NCBI RefSeq assembly: GCF_036370855.1
Contig: NC_088132.1
Coordinates: forward strand, 65,882,841-65,946,840
Length of the DNA stretch: 64,000 bases
Source: Dromaius novaehollandiae
Lineage: Eukaryota; Chordata; Aves; Casuariiformes; Dromaiidae
Direction of reading: 5' to 3'
Shown: piece after piece, positions 1 through 12,700 of the stretch
How the letters are laid out: every line of letters begins with the position of its first letter
Position numbering within the stretch: the first letter of the stretch is position 1
Notes under the pieces: model-generated
The model's input: the letters and a program-made list of their open reading frames with translations, nothing else
Databases searched by the model: none
What the model was told of the DNA's origin: nothing
Program-made: the position numbers and the translations under genes

Positions 1-2595
1 TTGTTTCTTATATCCCAAGAGACACAGCCAGCAAGAAATAAATTTTGAGAGGTCTGAAGAAACCCACAAAAAGGGATCAAATAGTGGAAACAGGTCTCCT
101 ACTCTCTGATAAAGATATAAAAATAACCTTTTCCTCAGAATAGTTTACTATCTAAGGAGCTGAGAAAAAAAAAGGGTAGTAAGATCTCTGAACTTTGGGC
201 ACAGTTGCCAGCCCCATACCTGGACAGAAAGCAAAAATATAGACCATGCCTCAGCTGAAGAAAAATATGCACTTGCTGTTTTCTCTGTGAACATTTAATA
301 GTACTGACCATGTGAAGGTAGTCAGAACGGCCAGCACACAGAAGTAACTTGGCATCCAAATTATTGAGAAACAATGGCCTGGTTCTGACCTCAACAATAC
401 ACAGATGAGTGTTAACCCTATTTAGGCAAGGATGTTAGGCTGTTATAAATGTAGTTTATGTGAAATGAGTTGACTTCTGAATCTCTCCAAAGATGCAGAT
501 GTCGCAGCCCCTCTGGTCAACCTCTTCCAGTGCTTGACCAATCTCACTGTACAAATATTTTCATTAGCAACTTCAAGGGGTAATTCCTGGAGTAACAGCA
601 GGTGTTCTTGGGGAGGAGGGATGGGAATGGATATTGCTCCAACTCTCCAGTTACCTTGCGCTGACTTGAAGAAGACAAACTTTTTTGCTTCAAAGGTCCA
701 GTCCTTGTTCCCCCAAACGTAAAAATCAAATCCAGCCTAAGCCTTTCCTGGAAAAGATGAAAACAGTAAGATTTTTTTCTGGTAATTTTAAAGATGCATG
801 TCAAGGAATTATTCTTCTTTAATTTTCCCCTTAAAAAAATTGTTCTTCTTGGAAGAGCAACCTGTTTAACTGGTATAGCTAGAAATTCTGGAGATGCTGG
901 AGGTAAATTAAAATAAAAGGGGAAGGTAATAGAGCTATTAAGATTTTTGTTTTCTTTGCATAATTCTTTTGCAGAGTAACCTGCAGTTTTGTTTTACACT
1001 CCGCATTGTGTATTGGAATTAGGACAACAAACATTCAAAGAGACGTCATTACCATCCATGGTGTGTTGAAATTCTGGGAATATTTACTCAAAACAGCTAC
1101 AACCCTGGCAGTTCATTCAGTTTCAAGGTTGAAAATGCTCAGTGTCTCAAAAACAGCAAGGAAAATAAAAGATTATTCTAACAGGCCCCGGCTGCAGGGA
1201 CTCGCAATGAAACCATTTCATTGTCAAGGTCAGTTTAAATTGATTCTGCCATTGATCCATGTTTCCTGAGACGTTTAAAGCAATTATCCTGTTCTTTTCC
1301 TGTGTCTAAATGTAATACTGATGTAATGGCCAGTACTGTTGGTGCATGCTAACAGCTAAAAGGGAAGTTGTATGGGAACTACCCAGTTGCATTCTTCACC
1401 AAGTACTGAACTTGAAATAATTGCAAAAGTTATTATATTGTATTATCAATACCTACTATTTTCCTTCTGTATATTTGGCAAATTTCTCCATGCCACCAGG
1501 GGAATTTTATTCACCTGAGATTGCTCAGTGAAGTGAGGAAGGGCAGCTTCATCATCATCCTCAGTTATGGCGAAGGCTAGTGAATTTCCTAGACACTTAC
1601 TACCTATGTGTGTGAGTTCTTGGAGAATTCTGCAGCAAATATCAGTGACTGGCACATACCAGTAAGTACGTGATGTGTCTATCAGAGAGTCTATGTTACT
1701 CATCTGCAGACAAAATGGTGTTATACTTGTTTTTCTTCTGGAGAAACCCATATGCTTTACTTAACGTTGTGGCTAAAGTCCTCTTGGTGATTTGTTTTTC
1801 CTTACAGTGCCTCTCAGTATCACAGCCTTCATGAATACTATTACTGTGCTCTGTTGATTCTGACCTTTGTAGTGTCATATCCTCTTTCCAGCTTGATTAT
1901 GTTTTTATTCGTTAATACTGTGGTGATCTAGTCTGCTTTAGTCTGTGTGGCAATGTAATTATACAAACTGGTCTTAAAAAGGATACTTACTAGCATCTTT
2001 TTATTACTTCTGTCATGTTTAAAGTTTCCTTTTAGGGTAGGAATATTGTGAAAACTCTCATAGGCTTAAAACTGTTTAGCTTAAAAGATTGTTACTCTTT
2101 TTGAAGTACTTCAGTCCCTATAGAGAGAAGTAAAATCTGTTCTTGATAACTTTCATTAATTTTTCCCTTTTTATATATATACAACTATATATAATAATTA
2201 AAGCTGAGACGCTTTCCTCTGCATTTACAAAAGTGTAGCAATGGCTCTGAAGCACCAATAGGCTGACTTTAACAATAAAAGACTTGACAGTGATCAAAAT
2301 AGGAGTGAAGAAGTTCCAAGATGAATATGTAGAAACAGTGGTAAGGAAAAGAAGGTCTTCGAAAGAAAGATATTCTGTTCCTCTATCTCACGTCCTATCT
2401 CTTGAAACTTGCTGTATCTCATTCATGTGCTGGCAGTATGTGGCATATCTACTCACATTCATTTCAAATATTGGTCTGCAAATGCGAGGACATGAATTTT
2501 CATCAGTTACCAAAAGCAATGTGTTATAATTTGCCTTAGCCTCCTTGGAGAGGAAAGATAAGAATCCATAGCTGCAAGAGGCAAAAATGACAAGC
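1..2595. other. Intergenic DNA, no gene recognised
   Basis: AT-rich single-copy-looking sequence. The open frames here are short, start anywhere and resemble no family I know, and I see no convincing exon with splice sites. A short TA-rich stretch sits near 2172-2192. It lies upstream of MOCS2, on the side where follistatin is the next gene in human; that neighbour is not visible in this window. Confidence 0.6.
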
Positions 2596-2600
2596 CCCTG
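2596..2600. repeat. Target site duplication, left copy (CCCTG)
   Basis: CCCTG directly precedes the TGT terminus of the LTR and recurs directly after its ACA terminus at 3749-3753. A perfect 5 bp direct repeat flanking TG...CA ends is the footprint of retroviral integration. Confidence 0.8.
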
Positions 2601-2718
2601 TGTCGCAGCCCGAAAGGAGTCGTTCAGGACGACCTCCCTCCCCTTGGGACCAACGACCAAGTTCGTGATGCCCTTGGACTGAATTAAGGTGAAACGACAC
2701 CAGCCAACCAGTTTAAGA

Positions 2719-2724
2719 TTTATT
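2719..2724 (-). promoter_or_regulatory. LTR poly(A) signal AATAAA
   Basis: Plus-strand TTTATT reads AATAAA on the minus strand, about 120 bp from the 3' end of the LTR. That would put the R/U5 boundary shortly downstream and it is the main evidence for the element's orientation. Confidence 0.55.
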
Positions 2725-2860
2725 AACACAAAGATAAGGCATGTGGTCAAATAGGATAATTCAATGGCGAATACTGCAACTAGCTGGACAAGTCCCGTGC
2801 CACACGTTTCAAATAAATCTTACCAACATTCAACAAAAGAGAGGGAAAAAGAGAGAAAAA

Positions 2861-2871
2861 GGGGGGGGGGG

Positions 2872-2906
<35 letters not shown>
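2861..2906. repeat. Poly(G) followed by (AG)n simple repeat inside the LTR
   Basis: A run of 14 G is followed directly by about 15 AG repeats. A second run of 21 G follows at 2969-2989. On the minus strand these are C runs and a CT tract. Run lengths may be unreliable in the assembly. Confidence 0.9.
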
Positions 2907-2908
<2 letters not shown>

Positions 2909-2968
2909 ATATCACCACCCGTGGATCCAGCGGTGTCCCGTTGGTCCTCTTCCTTTGGGAGTCTCGGC

Positions 2969-2989
2969 GGGGGGGGGGGGGGGGGGGGG
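2969..2989. repeat. Poly(G) run, 21 bases, inside the LTR
   Basis: Uninterrupted G run within the LTR. It creates spurious glycine-rich or proline-rich open frames on either strand (2741-3118 and 2830-3111) that should not be called genes. Confidence 0.9.
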
Positions 2990-3500
2990 TTCCCATCTGG
3001 TGGTAGGTGGGTCCTCTTCACTCTGGGTGTAAGTTTTGGTGATGCGCGTGCAGTAATTACAACTCGAGCAGGGTCCGACCCTAGGTTCCCACGGAAAGGC
3101 TCGGAGAACAAACTGTAATGGCACGCGTGCAGTGGTTACAGCTCGAGTTGGGTGCCTCCAAAGAGGGACCCTGAACAAAGAGATCCCCAGGCAATTATAG
3201 CTTTTTTCAAATTAAGTTTCCCACCCCCGCGTGGTAGTTCAGACCAATAGTAATTTTTTGGGTCTGGGGTCTCCTGCTCCTTATTGGATCTCATCGTTGT
3301 TCCTAGGCAGGCTGTTTTCTGTTGCAGTTTCTGCGGACAGGTGTGTCTTCATTTAACTCCAGCAATTAGCACTGTTTCAGATGCAAATTGCTGGTAACTC
3401 CCTTATCGTTCCCGCCTGCACCCGCTCTGGGGCCCTTTCTCACTGAACTAGGGAGTGCGGCCTAAGGCTTCAGCAAATTTAGCCACTCATGCCAAGCAAG

Positions 3501-3507
3501 TTTTATA
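3501..3507 (-). promoter_or_regulatory. TATA-like element of the LTR
   Basis: TTTTATA on the plus strand reads TATAAAA on the minus strand. It lies about 240 bp from the 5' end of the LTR in the orientation given by the poly(A) signal. If real, the R region would be long, so this is tentative. Confidence 0.3.
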
Positions 3508-3748
3508 GAAGTTGTGCTAAAAACAGACAATAATTTACAGTCCAGATCCCAAAGTCTCTGCCCGATTGTGGTCTCGTTCAGTGCAGGCTCGGTGTGTCCC
3601 GGGTGGTCGCAGGGAGACCATCTCGGGGGTCGCAGCAGCCCAGTCCTGTTTCCGCCAGGGACAGATGGCTTGTTCGGGGTTATGGCCTGCCTGCACCCCA
3701 TGCACCAAGAAATGTGTAAGGCAAAAGTTCATTCATCTGTCTGCCACA

Positions 3749-3753
3749 CCCTG
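3749..3753. repeat. Target site duplication, right copy (CCCTG)
   Basis: Second copy of the 5 bp direct repeat, directly after the ACA terminus of the LTR. It matches 2596-2600 exactly. Confidence 0.8.
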
Positions 3754-6700
3754 TTCAGCAATGTACAAAAGCAATGCGACGGTGAAAAGACTTGTATGGT
3801 TTGTCTGTATAGTTAAAGTGGGACTGTAATTTGCATCAAACATATAAGCTTAACATTTTCTCCAACACCATTAGGTCACAAAGAGGGAATTTTACAGTTG
3901 TAAGAATCTAAAACAGGTCTGAAGGAGGTATAAGTGATACTGAGTCTGGTTGGTAACTGCTTGAAGTTAATTCTGGCCCTGTTACCTTCAGTATCACGAT
4001 CTCTGAGATCCCATGAGAGTTTACAAAATAGGATTGCCACACAACAAATGAGTCAAAAATAGACAAGAGAGTAGAAATGATTCCCAAGCCACAGTTCCTC
4101 ACTTACAGCATATCCCTTCTCACACATAAGTTGGATTGTAAAATTAATTATGCTGCAGTATCTAAGATGGATGAATAAGTGAGCTCCCATTCTTCTCCTT
4201 GCTGGAGAGGAATAGCATGACCACATTGAGCAACTATTTTTTTTAAAAGAAATGACAGAAAGTTTCCCCCTCTGTTCAAGTCCAAGGGAAAGAGCAAAAT
4301 CTAAATCTCAGATCTACTATAGGTTTGTGAGCTATAGGCTTCTGCTAATCAAATATGTGGATGAGTGTATATATTACTCAATCTTTAAAATAAAGAGGTC
4401 AAAACTGAGCATGACTAGTTTTAAATTTGACTGATGCTGAGCTGTATGAAACTGAGACAGCAGTTCAGGATAGGTCTAAAAATGAGGGATTTTTCCCTCA
4501 GCCCTGAGAAGTCTTCCCAAGATTCTTTTACCAAAGAAAGAGTTGCAACAGAAGCACTGCAGAAAAGAATGATTACCTTGGGGTCACTGGAGGAGGCAGT
4601 GTAGCATTTGAGCTCATATTAGCTTTGTTACAGATCACATTCATTTCCCAGGTCTGAGATCCCAGTACTGAGCCCAAAGGAAATTCCATATCAATTTCTA
4701 CTTTGGAGAGTTTACTTTTACAGTGAAAGCTTTATTCCAGATTAGTTGAGTAATCCATAGACTCTCACTTAATGTCAGGAGGTTATTTGATATTCTAGAC
4801 ATTTCAGCTCATAATGTCTAATCTCATTTCTTTAGCTCAACTAATCACTTTTGAGCTGTTAATTTGATAAACCAATCTTAGAGTTTAAACTCATTTATTG
4901 TCAAAATGTAGGACAATTTTATTTCAGAGCTACTACCTCTAGGTCTTCCCACAATCACGACCTATGGCTGGGTGTACTGTACCCTGACCCCAGGCGCACG
5001 GGTGAGCTGAAGATGTCTATAAATGACACACGAAATGCAGTCAATTTCCTTAACTTACACCCTCATTTTCTTGACTACAGCATGCCCATCCTTGTGCAGA
5101 GGTTTCCAAAATTTTTGTTTAAATTTGGTATTAAGAGAACAATTACATTCTGGTATTAGACATCTGAAGTTCTTCTGACACCTGGGTTTACGCTTCTGCT
5201 TTTAAATTTTTGAATGAATAACTAAAGACTCTATCAGTGTGAGTTTCTACTTCCATGTCATTGTTATCCTGACAGCTCTTAGCAGTTCCACAGGCAGTTT
5301 ATTTGGGCACAAATCCCACACTGCTGCTGCAACAAATGATCCCATCTTCCCACTGCTTGTTCCCACCCATACCACTTCTCTTGCACTGGCATCGATGTCC
5401 ATGAAGCTGCATGGTGAACCAAAACACTTTCTTTGCAAAGCTTTTTTTGGCTCGGCTAGAGGGTTTCCAGCAGTTACCACATTTGATGGTGAGGCTGGCT
5501 ACACTACTGAAAGCGCTTATTGAATTAAGATGCTAACTGTGAACATAGTATGGTAACAAAATGCTTTCCTTAGCCTTTTAATACAAGGTCAGTAATCATT
5601 AGCATTTGGTTGATGAAACTGTATTTGCTTGTTATAAGAAAACAGGTTATCTGCAATACTTCAAAGAGTATTGTGAATTTTGACAAGACTTGTAAGTGCA
5701 AATTCTTCATAAAAGATGCAAATGCCTTTATTGCAGAAAACACATAAAACTGAGTGAAACTCAAGCCGCAGATACCACACTTCATGTATTAAGCAGACAC
5801 TGCATGCTCCAAACTTTCCAGCTACTTTAACTTCTCACTGTTTAGATATAGGTTTGAGAGAAAAAGACAGGACTCCACTTTTAGGATTAGCTATAAAATC
5901 TGCATAGCCAGGAAAACTTGAGTTTCAGTAATGGCTGTATCTCTGAGTGTCAAATTTATGGACACAGACACATTTCTTTATTTTAATCAACACTTACTTT
6001 CCATTTATATCAGTCTTGCAGAATATGACTGAGATCAGAGCCCTTAAAGAGAGCCAAGTTTGTGATTCCCAGAGCCCTACAAAGTTGCTGTGTATCAGTA
6101 TAGACTATGTGTCTCTCAAGCTGCTAAGGGCAGTATCTTCACCACTCTCGTGAAGCATTGTGCAGTGTGCCTAGTGTGTCTTATCCCTCAAAAGGCAAGG
6201 AAGAAGTGCCTTGGGTGTCTGTCCTTCAGAGCAAACAACAGGTGGGGATAGGTATGTCCAGGTCCTGCTCCTGCCTGGAAAGAGAGGCTGCAGTCCCCAG
6301 GTGGTGGGGATATAGTGGAAGCTGAGAAAGATTTCTGAGGAGGCCAGGAGAAGTATAGACTAAGGAAAGGGAAGAGTGCCTTAAGCCTGGAAGGTGCTGG
6401 GGAAAAAATAATTGGGAGGTACCCTGAATTAAAAAAACAAAAAAACAAAAAGACTCATACCACAATTCTGCTCAATTATCATTTATAGCAATAAATGTAT
6501 GACTTTTCCTGGCAGCTGGAAAAAATTGCCGTAACGACAGTTTCTTTACCAAACAATCCAATATGCTTACCACCATAACTTGATCTCCACCGGAGAGCTA
6601 GCTAGTAAGTTATCTGAGTTAGCATATGGAAAACATGTTAGTGTCTCTGCACATGGAAAGAGTGTTATCTTAATAAACACTTTTTTTTCTGTTAACTTTC

Positions 6701-9700
6701 ATTTAAATTATTGAATAGTATTACTCCAAATATAGCACTGGAAAAGCAGAAGCCTTTTAGGAGACTTAATAGCTTGTATCACACCAACTTCATGCTAAAA
6801 CATTCTGTGTCAGTTTGTGAAATGGTCCATTTGACCACATTTACTGCATTTGTGAGCTGCAGTGCTAAGGAAGGGAAACTCTATGTACCCAAGAAGATCC
6901 CTGTTCTCACTCAATAGCTGTAGCAAGAGAGAGTTGCATAGGGGAGCACCTCTCTTGTTATGACGTCTACGTTTTTTCCAAACACATCGTTTCCCAGTAC
7001 AAGGTCCCTTGTTCTGTGGTCAAGGCCTGTGTTCCTTTCTAACCCATGTATGACTATGTATCTGAGATCTTAAGTTTTTCCTCTTTCCCCAGAATAGTCA
7101 CTTGAGGATTTTGGACCTAGCGTACATTTGTAAATTTTGCAAGACTAAATTCCTGTGCTAAAGGGAGGATACTGTCCTCCCAGATTACCTTTTTTCTGTC
7201 TTAGCAAAACTAATCCTAAAGATTCTTTAAAGTCACCATTTTCCATCAGGATTTCCAGTAGTTTCACATCTTCACAATCTTTTAATGCCCACTCCAATGT
7301 TCAGGTGTGTTCTCCTGCCAAGAAATATGCTTCTTTCTACATATCTGCCTTGCCGTAAGGAGTGAGGATAGTCCTCTGCTCAAGAACTTTGCTGACTTCT
7401 CCAACTCTTCAGGTTCCTGTTGAGGATGCAAAAATCTTCTAAGATTCTTCCCCCATTACAGAGAACTATACTATACCATAGTATGTATAATCTTTATAAA
7501 TAATGCTGTTTTATTGCTCTGTCATCAGGAGATGGTGTTCACTAAGATCAAGTTCAGCCCAGAGAGGCTAATTTCTCCAGACTACCCCAATAGTCAGTGG
7601 AGAAACAGGCTTTAGCCAGAGGCAAGCAAGAGAAGAAGTTAATTTAGTTCTTCTGAACCACTCTTTGGAAAAGCCTATGGGTTTCCGCTGTATAGAGTCT
7701 ACAGAGATTAGTCTCACTAGGCTAAGCCAGCTTTTGTGAATACTCTCCTAAGTGTTTGGAAGTTCCTGTCAAGTTTTTCTATCCTTTAGAACGCTATCCA
7801 GTTGATTTAGAAGAACATCCTCTGCATTACTTCACGTTGTATGCAGTCATGTCTATCAAATAACCCTGCAGCCTACTTGGTGTACATTCCCTATTTAATA
7901 TATTGTTAAATCCTTGCTGCAGCATGCACTGAAGAAAGTCATGCTTCTTTCAGTTCTGACTGTCTAGCACTTTGAGAGAGGAGAGACGAAACATGATCAT
8001 TCTTGTACAGTACTCGTTGGTGAATTTGTTCTTGAAGTTCAGTGGGAAAAGGGAGTGGATAATCTTGGTTCTGAATCCTTGGTCTAACCCTGAGTACAGC
8101 AACAATAATAACTCTTTGCTTTTTTTAAACAAGGTATAATTTCTACAAATGGAGTGGGTGTTGTCTGCATATTTCTGTGGATTTAATAAAAATGAGGTTA
8201 AAATTCTGATTTTTATTCTCTTTTCAAAGCTAAGACATAATAAACTTTACAAATTTTAATGAGAATTCACATGCATGCCCTTATGCAGCTGGATTAAAAA
8301 GTACTTCAATTTTATATATTTAAAAAATGCAACCCCCCAATCTCTATGTGCTTATACTTTTTATTTAAGATTCCTGCTAATAGCAGACCATAGGAAAAGC
8401 TAAAATATTTTCGCTCAAAGAATCAAAAAACAATAAAGTAAACTTTGCAAATTTTAACATTTAACAGATCGATCTTTTCTCTAGCAATGTATAAAAATGG
8501 ATTGATATGATCATTGACTGACATGTTCATTTCAGCAGCAGATTACGCATCGGTCTGAGAAAAAGATGTCTGCTGGTGCCCTCATGTGGATGCGAGTTCT
8601 GTTATATACAGAAAATTAACCTTTTAGTCAGAGCAAAGTTATAGGAACTTTAAAGTCTTGGTTTTGCACACAAATTTTGATACTTTACTTACGATGGCCT
8701 TTTATCACTTACTTGCAGTGTGTGCAATTCCATACTACTTAGTCACAAGCAGAATCTCCTAGTTGGATGCCAGAATATAGCATGGCTCCCAAGGTAGATT
8801 TGAAGTACAAAACTCAACTCATTCTTAACCACAGAGCCACAGCCTCTCTCCCTCACAAAAACTACGGATTCATATTAAAAAGTAGAACTTATCAATAATT
8901 AGCTTTCAGAACTAATCACACAACTGTTTTCCATGGTTTGCAAAAATTTCAACAGAATATAATCTTTCCTGGAAAAATACATTTCTTATTTACAAAGAAA
9001 GCATTCCAGCTGTCAGCCAACCCAGGGAAGAGCTGAGTATGCACAGTGCATATTGTCAGGTGGACATTATTCCAGTTTGATCAGCCTCAGCAGAATAATG
9101 ACATTATCACTCAGAATCTAGCCACCTATCTCTGGAAATATGCAAAACAGGTGAGTGAAAAGCATATGATACTTCCACTATGAATATATTGTATGTACTA
9201 GGATCAATATCTGAAGACTATCAGCAAGGCTCCTATGTAGATGAGTGGCTAAGGGAACATGGCCTGTTCCAAGCTGCTGCCAACACCCCATGCTAAGGTC
9301 AGTGCAGCTATACCCACAGTGTGTCTACTTGTCTGCAACAGGCGTTGTCTGTGAAGAGCATCTTCTACCCTTTCATCTTGGGAGTGCTTATTGTGAAATG
9401 ATTCAAAGGTTTATGTACTTTTGCCCTATTTCTCAAAAATGCTAAACTTTAGATATAGAATTAATCAGCAGATTTCAATGCAAGCCCAGCATTTTACAGT
9501 TTCAGCTAAATAACCCTTACATTTCAGGTGTAAAGAAAAAATTGAAAGCAAAACAACTGGAATAATTTAACTGGTATTGAAAGGATTCATAACTTGATAC
9601 AATCAGAATCTAAAATTAAGCTCGATTGTCATTTGCAGAATATCTATCATGATTGTGCTGTATGAACTTCCAGAGGTAAGTAAAGGTGATAAATACTGAT

Positions 9701-12700
9701 ATGGAATATTGTAAAAATTTGAGCCAAACTGCATTTTTCAAGCTGAGCAAAGCAGCTACAGTCACTGTAAAGAATTGATAGGTCGAATAGCTGCAACCTG
9801 CAATCTGATATGGCAAGTGTCTACCTCTGAACTCAAATTCTGAACTGGTGCCTAAAGAATTTGATTTTATTTTCATCAGCCACGCACAGACCAGCAAAAC
9901 TTCTGTGAAAACTGACTGGCTTCAGCAAATCCACATTGTGAAACATGTTTTACCTTGGTTAGTGTTCCAAATTCTTACACACTATGATCATTAGAGGGCC
10001 AAAAATTAATTTGATAATACAAAGTAACAATGTAGTTATCTATCTGATATTCCTTTTCTCTTTGAGCTAGGTGCTAGATGCTATGTAAAGGAAGGACAAA
10101 AGAGCACACAAGCCAACAGAAAGACTAGAGGCAGGAGAGAAGTTTTATCCTTTTAAACATGACACTAGAGATATGACTTGCAGATTTTGTGGCATTCAAA
10201 GTTCTTTGCTCTTAACCACAGCTTTGTTACAGGAGTTTGGGGCCTTGCAGCAAGTAATGCATTTGTGACGTTACTACTTTTTTTCCACAATGATGGATAA
10301 GAAATCAGATTTTTCAAATATGTAGATTCTCCAGATCAAATGGTAGCCAGGTACATGCAGTTCAGTATCATGCACTTCAAAATGTGAGCTTCTTTGGGAT
10401 AAAACTTGCGGTTTGCACAGGCATCAAAGATTGTAGAAACAGTTTTTACCATAGCCTCATCAGCTGAATGCCCTAATGCCCTTTTCCTATCCTTCTATAC
10501 AGCACATGTTTTACTGCTTAATGGTCACCCAAAATGCCAGAGCCAGTTCTATTTGCATGGTGCTATGTGCACACTTGTTTTATACAATGTTCTGCTATGC
10601 TTTAAGGCAAAGGATAGTATGAAAATGAAGAGGAATTTCTTTAGGAATACTGTAGCCATCAACAAAAAAAGGAAATATTTTATACAAAACCTGAAAATTT
10701 ATGGATTTTTAAAATCATATTTTAAATGTTACATATTTCACTTACTGCTGTTGCTCAATGAAAATAAAAAGAAATGCTTGTAAAAAGAACTTGCCTACAA
10801 ATGAGACAGTTGAACAGAAAGAGTTGTGTGCTTATGAATTATAGTTCCAGGCTGCTTATACTCTGCTTTAAAGCTGTGTACTCTCTCTCTGTACTTGTGC
10901 AATGCATTTATATTGGAAGGCCCCCTTAAAACTGGGTGATCTATTGGTTTAGGGAGCTAAAGATTAATTCCAGATGTGGTCATGCTCTTCTAGCCCTTCA
11001 AAAAGTAACTACTGCACCATCTGTTTTGTAATAGACAATTTCAAAGAGTGCCAAGGGGAATGTTAAAGACATTGGTCAAATGGCCATATATACCTCACAC
11101 ACAGGAATTCTGGAGGTCATAGTGCCTCAGACAGATTCATATTTTCACTTTTTTCCCCACTCTTCCACCACGGAAACTCAAGGAACAGCTCTTTCTCCTC
11201 CCCAAATAGGAAGGAAATGTTTTCCAGATTATTACCAGTGCTAATGTGTATGAGGCCAAATTCAGACCTGAATTCAGTGGAATGAATGGAATTCATGATG
11301 ACATATCTCTTATATCTGCCCCATTTTTAGGCTATTCCAAACAAACAGCTTTGTTTTGTTTTAAATGAACTAACTAGCAGGGGGTTAATGCTAAACTGAC
11401 TTTAGATCTGGCTGATCACCCAAGAAAAATGAAGGGTGCAATGGGTAATGAAAGGTTATTCCAGAGAATGATTATTTATTTTTCCTAGTAATTTTAGGAA
11501 CCATGAAGTGAGGGCCTTGTGTCAGTTCTTCTAAATACAGTGTCATGCATCAATATCTAGGTCTCTGATGTGTATTACAGATGCATTCGGATCTAGCACC
11601 AATATAGCAAAATTGATCACAACAGTAAAACAGGAGTAAGAGATGTTCTCTGCAGAATTCCTAAGTATAAATCTGGATTTCAGAGCAGTAATTAAAGATT
11701 TATACCAAACAGTCCTGAGAAAAGATCCAAAATGGAAATGAAAAGAAACAGAAAATCTACTATAAGAGAGAGAATTGTGTGCAGTCCTACAGACTCACTT
11801 TTGCTGCAGTGACCATAGACAAATATTCAGTAAAAAGAAAGAGATTATTAACATGTCTCCAGTTCTTTCCTCTTTGGTTTTCCCAAGGTGTCTAGTCATG
11901 TTTTGTGCCAATTTTTATAATATGCTATTACAAAAATAGCTTAGTAATAGTAGACTAGTATACCTACCTAATTTTCACTGACTCTGCTGTGATTCTATCT
12001 CTTGAACAGCACACTGCAGAATCAGTGCCTCAGACTGTAAACTTCTTAGTCCTTGGGTATGTTCAGACTGGATATTCAAGTTTAAGGTATGTTGCTGGCA
12101 AAAAAGAAATAAATTAATAACAGTCCCTTGCCATTCTCTCTCCTTGGCATTATTAGAGTTGAATTCCTCTTAAGCCACATTCTATTTTGATGGCGATGGG
12201 GAATCCTTTACAGTAAGATTTGCTCTTTTTCAATACTAAACATTATTAAAATGAAGAAAGGCTGCAAAGCAGAATAGGAAACGTCAGCTTTGGAAGGCTT
12301 AATTACAACCTATAAAATTCAAAGACATCCAAAAGAAGTATCATCTTTGAGGCTACTATATAAATGTGTGTGGGAGAATGCATACACATCTGTTTGTTAA
12401 AGCAAAGGTAACAGTTTAGGAAAAGATCTAACCAAAAATTTTAGACCCAATAAAGAACACTTAGAACTAAACATTACATGCTGCAGCTACTTGCAATTAC
12501 ACTTCAAATCAAAAGCTGCAAGACAAATAAGTGCTTCAAAGAAGGATCCAAAACAGATAGTATGTTAAGGGAGAAAGCATATGGAGATAACCTATAGGAA
12601 TAATTAGGAAAGAGATGTTTTTGAAATCCCAGTCTCTGTGGAGCTAACGTACCTCCATCAGAACTGAAGAAAGGTCTCTCCTCTCATTTCACTTTATAAC

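Larger units (their letters stand above)
2601..3748 (-). mobile_element. Solo LTR of an endogenous retrovirus, about 1.15 kb
   Basis: The element begins TGTCGCAG and ends GCCACA on the plus strand, so it has the TGT...ACA termini of an LTR, and it is flanked by the 5 bp duplication CCCTG. Orientation is taken as minus because a poly(A) signal AATAAA reads on that strand at 2719-2724, about 120 bp before the 3' end, and a TATA-like TATAAAA lies at 3501-3507 on the same strand. No gag, pol or env sequence and no second LTR are present, so it is a solo LTR left by recombination between the two LTRs of a provirus. It contains unusual simple sequence: a G run at 2861-2874, (AG)n to about 2903 and a G run at 2969-2989. 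The family cannot be named from sequence alone. Open frames here (for example 3514-3816) are incidental. Confidence 0.75.

Noticed and set aside
2741-3178. Open frames rich in Gly/Arg (plus) or Pro/Ser-Leu (minus)
   Set aside because: They are translations of poly(G), (AG)n and flanking LTR sequence, not genes.
10406-10783. 125-codon plus-strand open frame
   Set aside because: It starts without ATG, its C-terminal part is Lys/Asn/Phe-rich low complexity, and it shows no family resemblance or splice context.
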